Shown here: one piece after another, positions 8,712 to 17,661 of the stretch
Numbering within the stretch: the first letter of the stretch is position 1
Layout: each line of letters starts with the position of its first letter
Origin: FEN-1191 sp964528845
GTDB taxonomy: Bacteria; Pseudomonadota; Gammaproteobacteria; Steroidobacterales; Steroidobacteraceae
Reading direction: 5' to 3'
DNA length: 64,000 nucleotides
Assembly (NCBI GenBank): GCA_964528845.1
Contig: CAZGVE010000017.1
Coordinates: forward strand, 1 to 64,000
Made by a program: the position numbers and the translations under genes
The notes under the pieces: model-generated
Seen by the model: only the letters and a program-made list of their open reading frames with translations
Told to the model about the DNA's origin: nothing
The model's database searches: none

Positions 8712-9389
8712 ATGTTGGACTACCAGCGGCGATTCATCGAACTCGCGCTGTCGCGTCAGGCGCTGCGTTTCGGCGAGTTCACGCTCAAGTCCGGGCGGGT
8801 GAGCCCCTACTTCTTCAATGCCGGGCGGTTCAACGATGGGGATTCGATCGCGACGCTCGGACAGTGCTATGCGGACGCGTTGCTGCACTCGCAGCTGCAG
8901 TTCGACATGCTGTTCGGGCCGGCCTACAAGGGCATCCCGCTGGTGACGACGACGGCGATCGCGCTGTCTGCGCGGCACGGGCTCAACGTGCCATGGGCGT
9001 TCAACCGCAAGGAGAGCAAGGATCACGGGGAGGCCGGAATGGTGGTCGGCAGCGCGCTGCGCGGGCGTGTCGTGATCGTCGATGATGTGATCACCGCTGG
9101 CACGGCGATCCGGGAATCCGTCGGACTGATTCGAGCGGCCGGGGCCGAGCCGGCGGCGGTCGCCCTCGCCCTCGATCGCCAGGAGCGCGGCCTGTCCGAG
9201 CTCTCCGCGGTCCAGGAGGTCGAGTCGCACTTCGGATTGCGCTGCGTAGCGATCCTCACCCTCGGTGAGCTGATCGGCGCGCTCTCGCTGTCCGGCCCGG
9301 CCCTGGCCGGCGGCCCGGCGGCGCCGAGCCCCGGCCAGCTGGACGCGATGCGTGCCTATCGGCAGCGCTACGGGGTCGCGGACGGTTGA
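8712..9389 (+). CDS. pyrE: Orotate phosphoribosyltransferase
   Basis: This enzyme converts orotate and PRPP to OMP in pyrimidine synthesis. The 225-residue protein has LKSGRVSPYFFNAG (orotate site), FGPAYKGIPLVTTTAIAL, FNRKESKDHGEAGMVVGS (flexible loop) and the PRPP-binding motif VVIVDDVITAGTAIRES. The length is close to the usual 213. A CTGGAGGACC Shine-Dalgarno region stands just before the ATG. The neighbours dut and coaBC match the E. coli pyrE region. Confidence 0.97.
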   Translation: MLDYQRRFIELALSRQALRFGEFTLKSGRVSPYFFNAGRFNDGDSIATLGQCYADALLHSQLQFDMLFGPAYKGIPLVTTTAIALSARHGLNVPWAFNRKESKDHGEAGMVVGSALRGRVVIVDDVITAGTAIRESVGLIRAAGAEPAAVALALDRQERGLSELSAVQEVESHFGLRCVAILTLGELIGALSLSGPALAGGPAAPSPGQLDAMRAYRQRYGVADG

Positions 9390-9461
9390 AGTACCGTCGC
9401 AACGCGACGGGCGTCGCGCCCGCCGCGCCGCGCACTTGCAGGTTGGAGCCGGGAGTGGACA

Positions 9462-10145
9462 ATGTCAGGCGCCATGCGTTCAAAGCGAACAATCCAGGCG
9501 GGTACGTTGAGGCTGGGCGCCATCGCGCTGGCGGCCTGGTTGCCGCTGGGTGTGGCGGCGGCGGCGAGTCCGGCAGGCGGGTCGGGTGGCACGGCACCGG
9601 TTTACAAGTGGGTGGATTCGAGCGGCGTCGTGCACTACGGGGACAGCGTGCCGGCCGAGTACGCCCAGACCGAGCGCTCGGTGCTGAACGACCAGGGCGT
9701 CGAAGTCGGTCACGTCGAGGGCCGCAAGAGCGCGGAGCAGCAGGCCACGGAAGCGCTGGCTGCCGAGGCGGCCAAGCGCCGTGCGCAGCACGATCAGTTC
9801 CTGCTCTCGACCTACGTGTCGACCAAGGACATCGAGCGGCTGCGGGACGAACGGCTCGAGCAGACCGACGGCCAGATCAAGGCCTCCTCGATCTATATCG
9901 ACACGCTGTCGGCACGCCTCGCGGCGCTGCAGAGTCGCGCCGGGCATTTCAAGCCTTACAGCAATGATCCGAATGCCCAGCGCATGCCCGATGACCTCGC
10001 GGAGGAACTCGTGCGCACGCTCAACGAGGCACGCACCCAGCGCCAGGCGCTCGAGACCAAACGCCGCGAGCAGGCTGACATGCGGGCCCAGTTCGAAGCC
10101 GATATTCAGCGCTACCGCGAATTGACCAGCACGCCTCGCTCCTGA
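9462..10145 (+). CDS. Exported DUF4124-domain protein with a coiled-coil C-terminus
   Basis: The product is up to 227 residues. It has a signal peptide (basic start, hydrophobic LGAIALAAWLPLGVAAAA, cleavage near AAAAS), followed by a DUF4124 domain with the hallmark YKWVDSSGVVHYGDSVPAEY at about residues 47-66. The rest is highly charged, Gln/Glu/Arg-rich and probably helical or coiled-coil. DUF4124 proteins are periplasmic or envelope-associated and of unknown role. ATG 9462 or ATG 9474 (four residues later) could start it. It lies 72 bp after pyrE. Confidence 0.78.
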   Translation: MSGAMRSKRTIQAGTLRLGAIALAAWLPLGVAAAASPAGGSGGTAPVYKWVDSSGVVHYGDSVPAEYAQTERSVLNDQGVEVGHVEGRKSAEQQATEALAAEAAKRRAQHDQFLLSTYVSTKDIERLRDERLEQTDGQIKASSIYIDTLSARLAALQSRAGHFKPYSNDPNAQRMPDDLAEELVRTLNEARTQRQALETKRREQADMRAQFEADIQRYRELTSTPRS

Positions 10146-10157
10146 GTTCGCGCCCGG

Positions 10158-10619
10158 CTAGCGCTGCCCGCTGTGCCCGAATCCACCGGCGCCGCGCACG
10201 CTCGGGTCGAACTCCTGCACGATCTCCAGTGCCACCTGCACCACCGGCACCACGACCAGCTGCGCAATGCGCTCGCCAGGTGCGATCTCATAGCGCACCA
10301 CGCCGCGGTTCCAGCACGAGACCATCAGTGGACCCTGGTAGTCGGAGTCGATCAGCCCGACCAGATTGCCGAGCACGATCCCGTGCTTGTGACCGAGGCC
10401 GGAGCGCGGAAGGATCACCGCGGCGAGCCCGGGATCCTGCAGGTGGATGGCGAGCCCGGTTGATACCAGCGCCGTACTGCCGGGCTCCAGTACGAGTACC
10501 TGCTCGATACACGCGCGCAGATCCATGCCGGCTGAGCCTTCGGTGGCGTATTGGGGCAGCGGGAATTGGCTGCCGAGGCGCGGATCGAGCAGCCGCACCT
10601 GGAGGGACCGGCGGGACAC
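10158..10619 (-). CDS. dut: dUTP diphosphatase
   Basis: This hydrolyses dUTP to dUMP and PPi, keeping uracil out of DNA and feeding dTMP synthesis. The 153-residue trimeric-type enzyme shows all five dUTPase motifs: EGSAGMDLRA, PRSGLGHKHG, GLIDSDYQGPL, RIAQLVVVPV and the C-terminal GAGGFGHSGQR. It starts at GTG 10619, 6 bp after the coaBC stop on the same strand, the E. coli dfp-dut order. Confidence 0.96.
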   Translation of the reverse strand: MSRRSLQVRLLDPRLGSQFPLPQYATEGSAGMDLRACIEQVLVLEPGSTALVSTGLAIHLQDPGLAAVILPRSGLGHKHGIVLGNLVGLIDSDYQGPLMVSCWNRGVVRYEIAPGERIAQLVVVPVVQVALEIVQEFDPSVRGAGGFGHSGQR

Positions 10620-10625
10620 GGCGCT

Positions 10626-11852
10626 TCAGGACGCGCGCGTCGCGGCGCGTGCCGCGGGCGCGGGCTGCTCGAGATAGCGCTCGATGATCAGCGCCGTGAG
10701 CGCGCGCGCGAGTTCGCGCTTGGATGCAGCGGGAAACTCGATGCGACCGCCGCGCCACAACACGACCAGCGCATTCTCGTCGCAGTCGAAGGCCTTGGCG
10801 TGCCCGACTTCATTGGCCGCGATCAGGTCGAGGTTCTTGGCCAGCAGCTTGGCGCGCGCATGGTCTTCGACCGAATCGGTCTCGGCGGCGAAGCCGACCA
10901 CGAACGGCCGCGCGCTGCTCGCGCTGACCTGCGCGAGGATATCGACCGTGCGCGTGAGCTCGAGCGGCAGCGTGTCCTGCGACTTCTTGATCTTGTGATC
11001 GGCACAGCGGGTCGGCCGATAATCGGCCACCGCCGCGGTACCGACGAAAATCGCCGTGCCGGGCAGTTCGCGCTGCACCGCATCGTACATCTGCTGACAG
11101 CTCTCGACGTCGATGCGGCGCACGCCGGGTGGAGTCGAAAGCGACACCGGTCCGCTCACCAGCACGACCTCGGCACCTGCTTCGCACATCGCCTGCGCCA
11201 CCGCGAAACCCATCTTGCCGGAGCTGCGGTTGCTCAGAAAGCGGACTGGATCGATGCACTCGCGCGTCGGTCCGGCCGTGATCAGCACGCGACGTCGCGC
11301 CAGCGGCCGCTCACCCGGCAGCAGCTGCCGGACCAGATCGGTGAGCTCGGTGGGCTCGAGCATTCGCCCGGGGCCACTGTCGCCGCAGGCCTGAAAGCCG
11401 ACGCCCGGTCCCAGGATGCGGACGCCCCGCTGCGCGAGCAGCTCGATGTTGGCCTGCGTGGCCGGGTGCTGCCACATCTGCTGGTTCATCGCCGGGGCCA
11501 CCGCGACCGGGGCAGCGCTCGCGAGACATAGCGTGCTGAGCAGGTCGTCGGCCAAGCCATGGGCCTGGCGCGCGATAAAATCTGCACTGGCCGGCGCCAC
11601 CAGTATCAGCTCGGCCCACCGGGCGAGCTCGATGTGCCCCATCGCGGCTTCGGCCGCGTGGTCCCACAGGTCGGTCCGGACCTCGCGACCCGTCAGCGCC
11701 TGCAGCGTGATCGGCGTGATGAATCGCTGCGCGCCGGCCGTCATGACGACCTGTACCTGCGCACCGGCCTCGATGAGGCGGCGCGCCAGATCCGCGCTCT
11801 TGTAGGCCGCAATGCCGCCGGTCACGCCGAGCAGGATCCGTTTGCCTTCCAT
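10626..11852 (-). CDS. coaBC: Bifunctional phosphopantothenoylcysteine decarboxylase/synthetase
   Basis: This makes 4'-phosphopantetheine from phosphopantothenate and cysteine with CTP, in CoA synthesis. The N-terminal flavin-dependent CoaC domain has GVTGGIAAYKSADL, a catalytic-His region (MGHIELARWAELILVAPASADF) and the substrate-clamp motif PAMNQQMW. The C-terminal CoaB domain has RRVLITAGPTRECIDPVRFLSNRSSGKMG and later DLIAANEVG. ATG 11852 (MEGKRILLG) matches the usual N-terminus; an in-frame ATG at 11879 would add nine residues. Neither has a clear Shine-Dalgarno sequence. It is divergent from radC and upstream of dut. Confidence 0.95.
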   Translation of the reverse strand: MEGKRILLGVTGGIAAYKSADLARRLIEAGAQVQVVMTAGAQRFITPITLQALTGREVRTDLWDHAAEAAMGHIELARWAELILVAPASADFIARQAHGLADDLLSTLCLASAAPVAVAPAMNQQMWQHPATQANIELLAQRGVRILGPGVGFQACGDSGPGRMLEPTELTDLVRQLLPGERPLARRRVLITAGPTRECIDPVRFLSNRSSGKMGFAVAQAMCEAGAEVVLVSGPVSLSTPPGVRRIDVESCQQMYDAVQRELPGTAIFVGTAAVADYRPTRCADHKIKKSQDTLPLELTRTVDILAQVSASSARPFVVGFAAETDSVEDHARAKLLAKNLDLIAANEVGHAKAFDCDENALVVLWRGGRIEFPAASKRELARALTALIIERYLEQPAPAARAATRAS

Positions 11853-11963
11853 AGCGTAATTATCAGCGTTTCGGGCCATGCACGCACGATATGATCATCG
11901 CATGGGTCGGGCATGAAGCTGCAGACTGGCGCACAGTTTTCAGCCGCAGCGGCGAGGCCGCCC

Positions 11964-12641
11964 ATGGCGATCAAGGACTGGCCGGAGCGCGAGCGGCCGC
12001 GCGAGAAGCTGCTTAGAGAAGGCGCCGGAGCGCTCTCCGACGCCGAACTGCTGGCGGTACTGCTTGGCAGCTCGGGGCGCCGGGGCATCGACGCGGTGGC
12101 GGTCGCGCGCACGCTGCTCGTCGAACACCGTTCGCTGCGCGGCCTGCTGTGCGCGGGGCGCGACCAGCGCGGCAATGCGAGCGGTATGGGTGTGGCGGGT
12201 TACTGCCGCCTGCAAGCCTGCCTCGAGCTCGCGCGCCGGCACTATGAGGAGGCGCTGCGCGCAGGATCTGCACTGCAATCGCCCGCCGCGACGCGGGAGT
12301 TCCTGATCGCCCGTCTGCGCGATACGCCGCACGAGCTGTTCTGCTGCCTGCATCTGGATAACCGGCATCGGCTGATCGCGTTCGAGGAGCTGTTCCGGGG
12401 GACGATCGACGGCGCGAGCGTGCATCCGCGCGAGGTGGTCAAGCAGGCGCTGGCGCACAACGCGGCCGCGATGATCCTGGCCCACAACCACCCGTCGGGA
12501 GTCGCGGAACCGAGCCGTGCCGACGAGCTGATCACGCGCCGGCTGCGCGAGGCGCTGGCGCTGGTGGACATCCCGGTGCTCGATCACCTGATCGTCGCAG
12601 GCAATAGCTGTGTGTCGCTGGCCGAGCGGGGATTGCTCTAG
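11964..12641 (+). CDS. radC: RadC/MPN-family JAB1-type protein
   Basis: The 225-residue product (E. coli RadC is 222) has an N-terminal helix-hairpin-helix region (MAIKDWPERERPREKLL and LSDAELLAVLLGSSG) and a C-terminal JAMM metal-binding motif (ILAHNHPSGVAEPSRAD). The family was once linked to DNA repair, but its biochemical role is unsettled. ATG 11964 gives the conserved MxIKDWPxxERPREKLL start; the upstream ATG 11913 adds 17 unusual residues and is less likely. It is divergent from coaBC, as in E. coli. Confidence 0.93.
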   Translation: MAIKDWPERERPREKLLREGAGALSDAELLAVLLGSSGRRGIDAVAVARTLLVEHRSLRGLLCAGRDQRGNASGMGVAGYCRLQACLELARRHYEEALRAGSALQSPAATREFLIARLRDTPHELFCCLHLDNRHRLIAFEELFRGTIDGASVHPREVVKQALAHNAAAMILAHNHPSGVAEPSRADELITRRLREALALVDIPVLDHLIVAGNSCVSLAERGLL

Positions 12642-12747
12642 CTCGCTGCGCGGTCGCGGCGCGCCTCCACTTCGCCCTGCAGTTCGCCGATAATGCGGCC
12701 TGTCCCACTGATGCCGCGCGCGTCGCGGCGCGAACTTCTTCCCCTGC

Positions 12748-13668
12748 ATGCAGCAACACCCGCCGCCGGCCCGGATCGTGCTCGCCTTTGCCGGCATCTA
12801 CGTGATCTGGGGCACCACGTTCTTCGCGATAGCGCTCGTGATCCGCACGATCCCGCCGTTCCTGTCGGGCGCCGTGCGCTTCGCGCTCGCGGGCGGGCTC
12901 ATGTACCTGTGGCTGCGGATGCGCCATGCGCGCCCGCTGGCGGGCCTGCACATCGCGGGCGCAATCCTGTGCGGCGTGCTGCTGACCGGCATGGGCAACG
13001 GCTTCGTGATCTGGTCGCAACAGGGCCTGCCGTCGGGCGTGGCGGCATTGTTCGTCGGCGCAATGCCCGTGTCGGTGCTGCTGATGGACTGGCTGTTCTT
13101 CTCGCGCCGCACACCGCGCCTGCAGGCGGTGCTCGGCTGCACAGTCGGGCTTGCCGGGGTCGTGGTGCTGGCCGTGTACACCGAATCCCTCGCCGGCAGC
13201 GCACGGCCTGTCTACGTCGCCTCGGTGCTGCTGGCGCAGCTGGCATGGGCACTGGGCACGATGCTGCAGCGGCGTTTCGTGCGCGCCGACCAGGTGGTCG
13301 CCTTCAGCTGCGTGCAGATGCTCAGCGGGGCCGCCTTTCAGGGCCTGATGGGACTGCTCGATCGCGAATGGGTGGGCTTCTCGCCGGCGCAGGTCTCACC
13401 GCTGTCACTGCTGGCCCTGACGTACCTGATCGCCATCGGCAGTATCGTCGCCGTGAACTGCTATTCGTTCCTCGTGGCACACGTCCCGGCGCAGCAGGTG
13501 ACGACCTACGCGCTGGTCAATCCGGTCATCGCCCTGCTGCTCGGTACGCTGGTACTGCACGAGCGCTTCAGCGGTGCGGCGCTGCTCGCCTCGGTGCTGG
13601 TGATCGCCGGCGTCGCGCTCGTGCTCTACCAGGGGCCGGCGCGCCGACCCGCGGCCCGCGCGGCCTGA
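12748..13668 (+). CDS. DMT-superfamily EamA transporter
   Basis: The 306-residue inner-membrane protein has ten predicted helices in two EamA repeats. The first begins FAGIYVIWGTTFFAIALVIR and the second near residue 150 (VASVLLAQLAWALGTML). It resembles YedA/RhaT-like metabolite or amino-acid exporters; the substrate is unknown. It is inserted between radC and rpmB, which are adjacent in E. coli. No special regulatory site is visible in the 106 bp upstream. Confidence 0.85.
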   Translation: MQQHPPPARIVLAFAGIYVIWGTTFFAIALVIRTIPPFLSGAVRFALAGGLMYLWLRMRHARPLAGLHIAGAILCGVLLTGMGNGFVIWSQQGLPSGVAALFVGAMPVSVLLMDWLFFSRRTPRLQAVLGCTVGLAGVVVLAVYTESLAGSARPVYVASVLLAQLAWALGTMLQRRFVRADQVVAFSCVQMLSGAAFQGLMGLLDREWVGFSPAQVSPLSLLALTYLIAIGSIVAVNCYSFLVAHVPAQQVTTYALVNPVIALLLGTLVLHERFSGAALLASVLVIAGVALVLYQGPARRPAARAA

Positions 13669-13710
13669 GGGCCGGCCCTTGGGATCCGGCGCCGCCAGTG
13701 CGCCCGTTGC

Positions 13711-13740
13711 TTGCCTTGCGGCAGCCGCGGCTGGTATAAA
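13711..13740 (+). promoter_or_regulatory. Predicted sigma70 promoter of rpmB-rpmG(-mutM)
   Basis: TTGCCT at 13711-13716 and TATAAA at 13735-13740 are separated by 18 bp. They lie about 90 bp before the rpmB start and after the end of the EamA gene. This is the best promoter-like pair in the 163-bp intergenic stretch. Confidence 0.55.
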
Positions 13741-13831
13741 GCGCGGCTCTGAACCTCTGGCGGGCCCGGCTCGGCTGGGGGGGCACGCCTGGGGTTCTTG
13801 ATTTAACTAGTTGATTTTCAGGAAAAATATC

Positions 13832-14068
13832 ATGTCGCGCGTCTGTCAGGTCACCGGCAAGCGGCCGGTCACGGGTAACACTGTCTCGCATGCGAACAAC
13901 AAGCGGCGGCGGCGTTTCCTTCCCAACCTGCACACGCAGCGATTCTGGCTCGAGGGCGAGAAGCGCTGGGTGACGCTGCGCGTTTCGACCAACGGACTGC
14001 GAACGATAGAGAAGAACGGCCTCGAGGCGGTGCTCGCGAAGCTGCGCGCTCGCGGCAACGGACCTTAA
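13832..14068 (+). CDS. rpmB: Large ribosomal subunit protein bL28
   Basis: The 78-residue basic protein has the L28 signature MSRVCQVTGKRPVTGNTVSH followed by NKRRRRFLPNL and the C-terminal VSTNGLRTIEKNGL. ATG 13832 gives the standard N-terminus and is preceded by an AGGAAA ribosome-binding site. It is the first gene of the conserved rpmB-rpmG pair. Confidence 0.97.
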   Translation: MSRVCQVTGKRPVTGNTVSHANNKRRRRFLPNLHTQRFWLEGEKRWVTLRVSTNGLRTIEKNGLEAVLAKLRARGNGP

Positions 14069-14090
14069 AGACGCATTCGAAGGGCAAGCC

Positions 14091-14246
14091 ATGCGTGAGA
14101 AAGTCAAACTGCTCTCCTCGGCCGGCACCGGCCACTTCTATGTGGCCATGAAGAACAAGCGGCTGCATCCCGACAAGATGGAAGTACGCAAGTTCGACCC
14201 GGTCGTGCGCAAGCACGTCGCGTACAAGGAAACGAAGATCAAGTAG
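14091..14246 (+). CDS. rpmG: Large ribosomal subunit protein bL33
   Basis: The 51-residue basic protein begins MREKVKLLSSAGTGHFY and ends KHVAYKETKIK, the typical bL33 pattern. It lacks the CxxC pairs of the zinc-binding form, so it is the zinc-independent type. It starts 22 bp after rpmB, the order found in E. coli. Confidence 0.95.
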   Translation: MREKVKLLSSAGTGHFYVAMKNKRLHPDKMEVRKFDPVVRKHVAYKETKIK

Positions 14247-14286
14247 CAGGGCGGCGCCCTCCGCCGTGCGCATTTAGGTCCCCGCG

Positions 14287-15102
14287 ATGCCCGAATTGCC
14301 GGAGGTCGAGACTACCCGGCGCGGCATCGCGCGCGCGATCCTCGGGCGGCGCATCGCCGAACTGCAGGTCCATGACGCGCGGCTGCGCTGGCCGGTCGAT
14401 CCGCTGATGCCCGCGCAGGTGCGTGGCCAGCAGATCGACGCCGTCGGCAGGCGTGCCAAGTACCTGCTGCTCGGTCTGGAGCGGGGCTGCCTGATCCTCC
14501 ATCTCGGCATGTCCGGCAGCCTGCGGGTACTCGAGGGCGACACGCCCCGCCGCCTGCACGATCACTTCGACCTGCGCCTCGAGGGCGGGCTGACGCTGCG
14601 GCTGAATGATCCACGTCGTTTCGGCAGCCTGCACTACACCGATGAAGATCCGGCGGCGCACCGCCTGCTGCGCGCGCTGGCCCCCGAGCCGCTCGAGGCG
14701 GCCTTCGACACCGCTTACCTGTGGCAGGTGACGCGCCGGCGCCGGGCTGCCATCAAGCAGGTGCTGCTGAACGGACACCTGGTGACCGGAGTCGGGAACA
14801 TCTATGCGAGCGAGGCGCTGTTCCGCGCGCGCATCCGTCCCCGGCGCAGCGCCCGCGGCCTCACGCGCAGCGAGTGCGCGATGCTGGTGCGCGCCGTGCG
14901 CGCCGCGCTGCGGGCCGCGATCCGCGATGGCGGCACCACGCTGCGCGACTATGTGAACAGCGACGGCAATGCCGGCCGCTTCCGCCAGAAACTGTACGTC
15001 TACGAGCGCGCCGGTCGCCCTTGCCGCCGCTGCGCAACGCCGATACGCCGCATCATGCAGGGACAGCGCGCGAGCTACTTCTGCCCGCGCTGCCAGACCT
15101 GA
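14287..15102 (+). CDS. mutM: Formamidopyrimidine-DNA glycosylase
   Basis: This bifunctional glycosylase/AP lyase removes 8-oxoguanine and FaPy lesions. The 271-residue protein starts MPELPEVETTRRG, with catalytic Pro2 and Glu3, and has RRAKYLLL (conserved Lys), LHLGMSGSLR, NDPRRFG and the FPG zinc finger at the C-terminus (CRRCATPIRRIM then CPRC, four cysteines). It follows rpmG by 40 bp, the E. coli rpmBG-mutM order. The next gene is also a base-excision glycosylase. Confidence 0.97.
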   Translation: MPELPEVETTRRGIARAILGRRIAELQVHDARLRWPVDPLMPAQVRGQQIDAVGRRAKYLLLGLERGCLILHLGMSGSLRVLEGDTPRRLHDHFDLRLEGGLTLRLNDPRRFGSLHYTDEDPAAHRLLRALAPEPLEAAFDTAYLWQVTRRRRAAIKQVLLNGHLVTGVGNIYASEALFRARIRPRRSARGLTRSECAMLVRAVRAALRAAIRDGGTTLRDYVNSDGNAGRFRQKLYVYERAGRPCRRCATPIRRIMQGQRASYFCPRCQT

Positions 15103-15107
15103 GACCC

Positions 15108-15806
15108 GTGAGCCGCGCGGCCTACCGCCAGCTGCGTCGCGATCCGGTCATGGCCGGACTGATCGCCGCGGTCGGCCCGCTGCGGCTCGGCATCATCCCC
15201 GAACGCACCCCGTTCGAAGCGCTTGCGCGTGCGATCGCGCACCAGCAACTGCATGGCGTCGCCGCGCAACGCATCCTCGCGCGCTTCATCGCGCTCGAGC
15301 CCGGTGCTGCCTTTCCTTCCCCCGAGCGCGTGCTCGCCATGCCGGACGCGCGACTGCGCGGCGCGGGATTCTCCTACGCGAAGGTCGCGGCGCTCAAGGA
15401 TCTTGCACGCCAGTGTCTCTCGGGTCTCGTTCCGGACGGGTCTGCGCTCGCGGACTTGAGCGATGCCGAGATCATCGAGCGGCTCACCATGGTGCGCGGC
15501 ATCGGCCGCTGGACGGTCGAGATGCTGCTGATCTTCCAGCTGCGGCGCCCCGACGTGCTGCCGGTCGATGATTTCGGCGTACGCAATGGCTTCCGGCTCG
15601 CCTACCGGCTGCGCGGGATGCCGACCCCAGGTGGCCTGGCGAAATTCGGGGAACGCTGGGGACCTCACCGCAGCGCGGCCGCGTGGTATCTCTGGCGCGC
15701 GGTCGAGCTGGCGCGCGATGGCACGCTGCCGCGCTGTGCGCGTGCACCGCGCGTGGCGCTGCGCGCGCCGTCCCCGGCACGCAGGCAGACACGGCGGAAG
15801 AAGTGA
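15108..15806 (+). CDS. AlkA-like DNA-3-methyladenine glycosylase, HhH-GPD family
   Basis: This is a predicted glycosylase removing alkylated bases. From GTG 15108 it has 232 residues. The helix-hairpin-helix/GPD core is clear: ALARAIAHQQLHGVAAQRIL near the start, GFSYAKVAALKDLA, then the hairpin MVRGIGRWTVEMLLIF followed by VLPVDDFGVRNGF, which holds the catalytic Asp. It lacks the N-terminal AlkA domain, so it is the short (yeast MAG-like) form. It starts 5 bp after mutM and is probably co-transcribed. ATG 15150 is an alternative start, but it would cut the first helix. The C-terminus is a short Arg-rich tail. Confidence 0.85.
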   Translation: MSRAAYRQLRRDPVMAGLIAAVGPLRLGIIPERTPFEALARAIAHQQLHGVAAQRILARFIALEPGAAFPSPERVLAMPDARLRGAGFSYAKVAALKDLARQCLSGLVPDGSALADLSDAEIIERLTMVRGIGRWTVEMLLIFQLRRPDVLPVDDFGVRNGFRLAYRLRGMPTPGGLAKFGERWGPHRSAAAWYLWRAVELARDGTLPRCARAPRVALRAPSPARRQTRRKK

Positions 15807-15876
15807 GCGGCGGCGATGCTATGATCGGTGCCTCGATCATTTTCTGGCGTCAGCTCGAGCCGCCGGGGAATCTGCC

Positions 15877-17628
15877 ATGCCGTACCCGCTCCGCGGTCGC
15901 GCCGTCCGCGCTCTGTCGCTGTCGCTCCTGCTCCAGCTCGCAGCCTGCCAGGCCCCGCCGGCCGTACCGGACGCTTCTCGCCCTGCTGCCGCCTCGAACC
16001 CTCCGGCTGGCGCGCGCCACGCCATCGTCGCCAGTGCAAATCCGCTGGCCACAGAGGCGGGTCTTGCGATCCTGCGTGCCGGGGGCTCGGCTGCCGACGC
16101 GGCAGTCGCGATGCAGGCGGTGCTTGGCCTGGTGGAGCCCCAGAGCTCCGGCCTCGGCGGCGGCGCATTCATCAGCTACTACGACGCGGCGACCCGGCGC
16201 GTCAGCGCCTACAGCGGCCGCGAATTCGCGCCTGCGGGTGCGGGAGCGGACCTGTTTCTCGACCCCGACGGCCGTCCGCTGCCGTTCATCACCGCGGTGC
16301 TGAGCGGCCGTTCGACGGGCGTGCCCGGAGCCATCGCCGCGCTCGCGCTGCTGCAGCACCAGCACGGCCGGCTGCCGTGGCGTACGCTCTTTGACCGCGC
16401 CGAACAGCTGGCGCGCTTAGGATTCACGGTCAGTCCGCGGCTGGCGGGCATGATTGCCAGTCGGGCGCCGCAGGCCGCCGCCGACGATGCGCGCCGCTAC
16501 TTCACGAAGGCCGATGGGACGCGCTATGCGGCAGGGGACCTGCTGCGCAACGCTGCCTATGCGGACACCGTGCGCCGGCTGGCACGCGAGGGTCCCGATG
16601 CCCTCTATCACGGCACGATCGCGCGCGACATCGTGCGACGCGTGCATGAAGGCGAGCTGCCAGGCGCGCTCTCGCTCGATGATCTCGCGTCCTACCGCGC
16701 CACCGAAACGCCTGCGCTGTGCCGCCCGTGGCGCATCTACGTGGTCTGCGGGCCGCCGCCGCCGGCCGGCACGATCAGCGTGCTGGAAGGTCTGCTGCTG
16801 CTCGAGCATACGGACATCGCCCGACGCGGCCCCAGCGATCCGCTCGCGTGGGTGCAGCTGGGCGCCGCGGAAAGACTGCTGTATGCGGATCGCAACCGCT
16901 ACGTCGGGGACCCCGATTTCGTCGCCGTACCCACGGCCGGCCTGCTCGATCCGGGCTACCTGCGGGATCGGGCCGCCCTGATCGGCACGCGCATCGATCC
17001 GACGCCGCCACCGCCGGGCCGGCCACCGGGTGCGGGCAGCCCGGCGAGCGACCGCACCGTGGAGCCGGGTGGCACCACGCACCTGGTGATCGTGGATGCC
17101 GCAGGCAACGTCGTATCGATGACCACGACCGTCGAGAGCATCTTTGGCTCGGGTCGCATGGTCGACGGCTTCTTCCTGAACAACCAGCTCACCGACTTCA
17201 GCTTCGCGCCCCTCGAGCGCGACGGCGCCCCGGCGGCCAATGCGGTTGGCCCGCACAAGCGGCCGCGCTCGGCGATGTCACCGATCATCGTGCTCGACGC
17301 GCACGGCCGCTTCGTCGCTGCGACCGGTTCGGCGGGCGGGCCGGCGATCATTTCCTACGTGCTCAAGACGCTGATCGGCGCCCTGGACTGGGGGCTTGCG
17401 ATGCAGGACGCGATCGCGCTGCCGAACCTGGTCGCACATGGTGCGAGCTTCGGGGCCGAGGCCGGGCGCTTCGACCCGGAACTGCTCGCGCGTCTGAAGG
17501 CGCTCGGCTTCGAGCTGCGCACCGGCGACTTCGAGGAGTCCGGCCTGCAGGGTGTGCGCGTGGGAGTCGACGGTACGCTGCAGGGCGGGGCCGATCCGCG
17601 ACGCGAGGGCATCGCACTCGGCTACTAG
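15877..17628 (+). CDS. ggt: Gamma-glutamyltransferase / glutathione hydrolase, lipoprotein-type signal
   Basis: This is an envelope enzyme that cleaves glutathione and other gamma-glutamyl compounds. The product has 583 residues. A signal peptide ends in a possible lipobox, LAAC, with Cys24. It is a self-processing Ntn hydrolase: the predicted nucleophile is Thr400 in GGTTHLVIVDAAGN, where the precursor should cleave into large and small subunits. Also present are SGLGGGAFISYYD, GRSTGVPGA, MSPIIV and the GSAGGPAIISYVLKT glycine-rich loop. A frame open upstream to 15568 overlaps the glycosylase gene and is rejected; ATG 15877 starts the signal peptide. Its stop codon lies in a tandem repeat. 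Confidence 0.93.
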   Translation: MPYPLRGRAVRALSLSLLLQLAACQAPPAVPDASRPAAASNPPAGARHAIVASANPLATEAGLAILRAGGSAADAAVAMQAVLGLVEPQSSGLGGGAFISYYDAATRRVSAYSGREFAPAGAGADLFLDPDGRPLPFITAVLSGRSTGVPGAIAALALLQHQHGRLPWRTLFDRAEQLARLGFTVSPRLAGMIASRAPQAAADDARRYFTKADGTRYAAGDLLRNAAYADTVRRLAREGPDALYHGTIARDIVRRVHEGELPGALSLDDLASYRATETPALCRPWRIYVVCGPPPPAGTISVLEGLLLLEHTDIARRGPSDPLAWVQLGAAERLLYADRNRYVGDPDFVAVPTAGLLDPGYLRDRAALIGTRIDPTPPPPGRPPGAGSPASDRTVEPGGTTHLVIVDAAGNVVSMTTTVESIFGSGRMVDGFFLNNQLTDFSFAPLERDGAPAANAVGPHKRPRSAMSPIIVLDAHGRFVAATGSAGGPAIISYVLKTLIGALDWGLAMQDAIALPNLVAHGASFGAEAGRFDPELLARLKALGFELRTGDFEESGLQGVRVGVDGTLQGGADPRREGIALGY

Positions 17629-17661
17629 CGCACTCGGCTACTAGCGCGCTCGGCTGCTAGG
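17615..17661. repeat. 16-bp tandem repeat, about three copies, joining two convergent stop codons
   Basis: CACTCGGCTACTAGCG occurs at 17615-17630 and again, perfectly, at 17631-17646. A diverged partial third copy, CGCTCGGCTGCTAGG, follows at 17647-17661. The first copy contains the ggt stop TAG; the third contains the coaD stop on the other strand. The whole 28-bp space between the two genes is repeat. Confidence 0.92.

Noticed and set aside
7899..9230. 443-residue form of exonuclease III
   Set aside because: The extra N-terminal 188 residues are antisense to pyrE; the enzyme's conserved start is at 8666.
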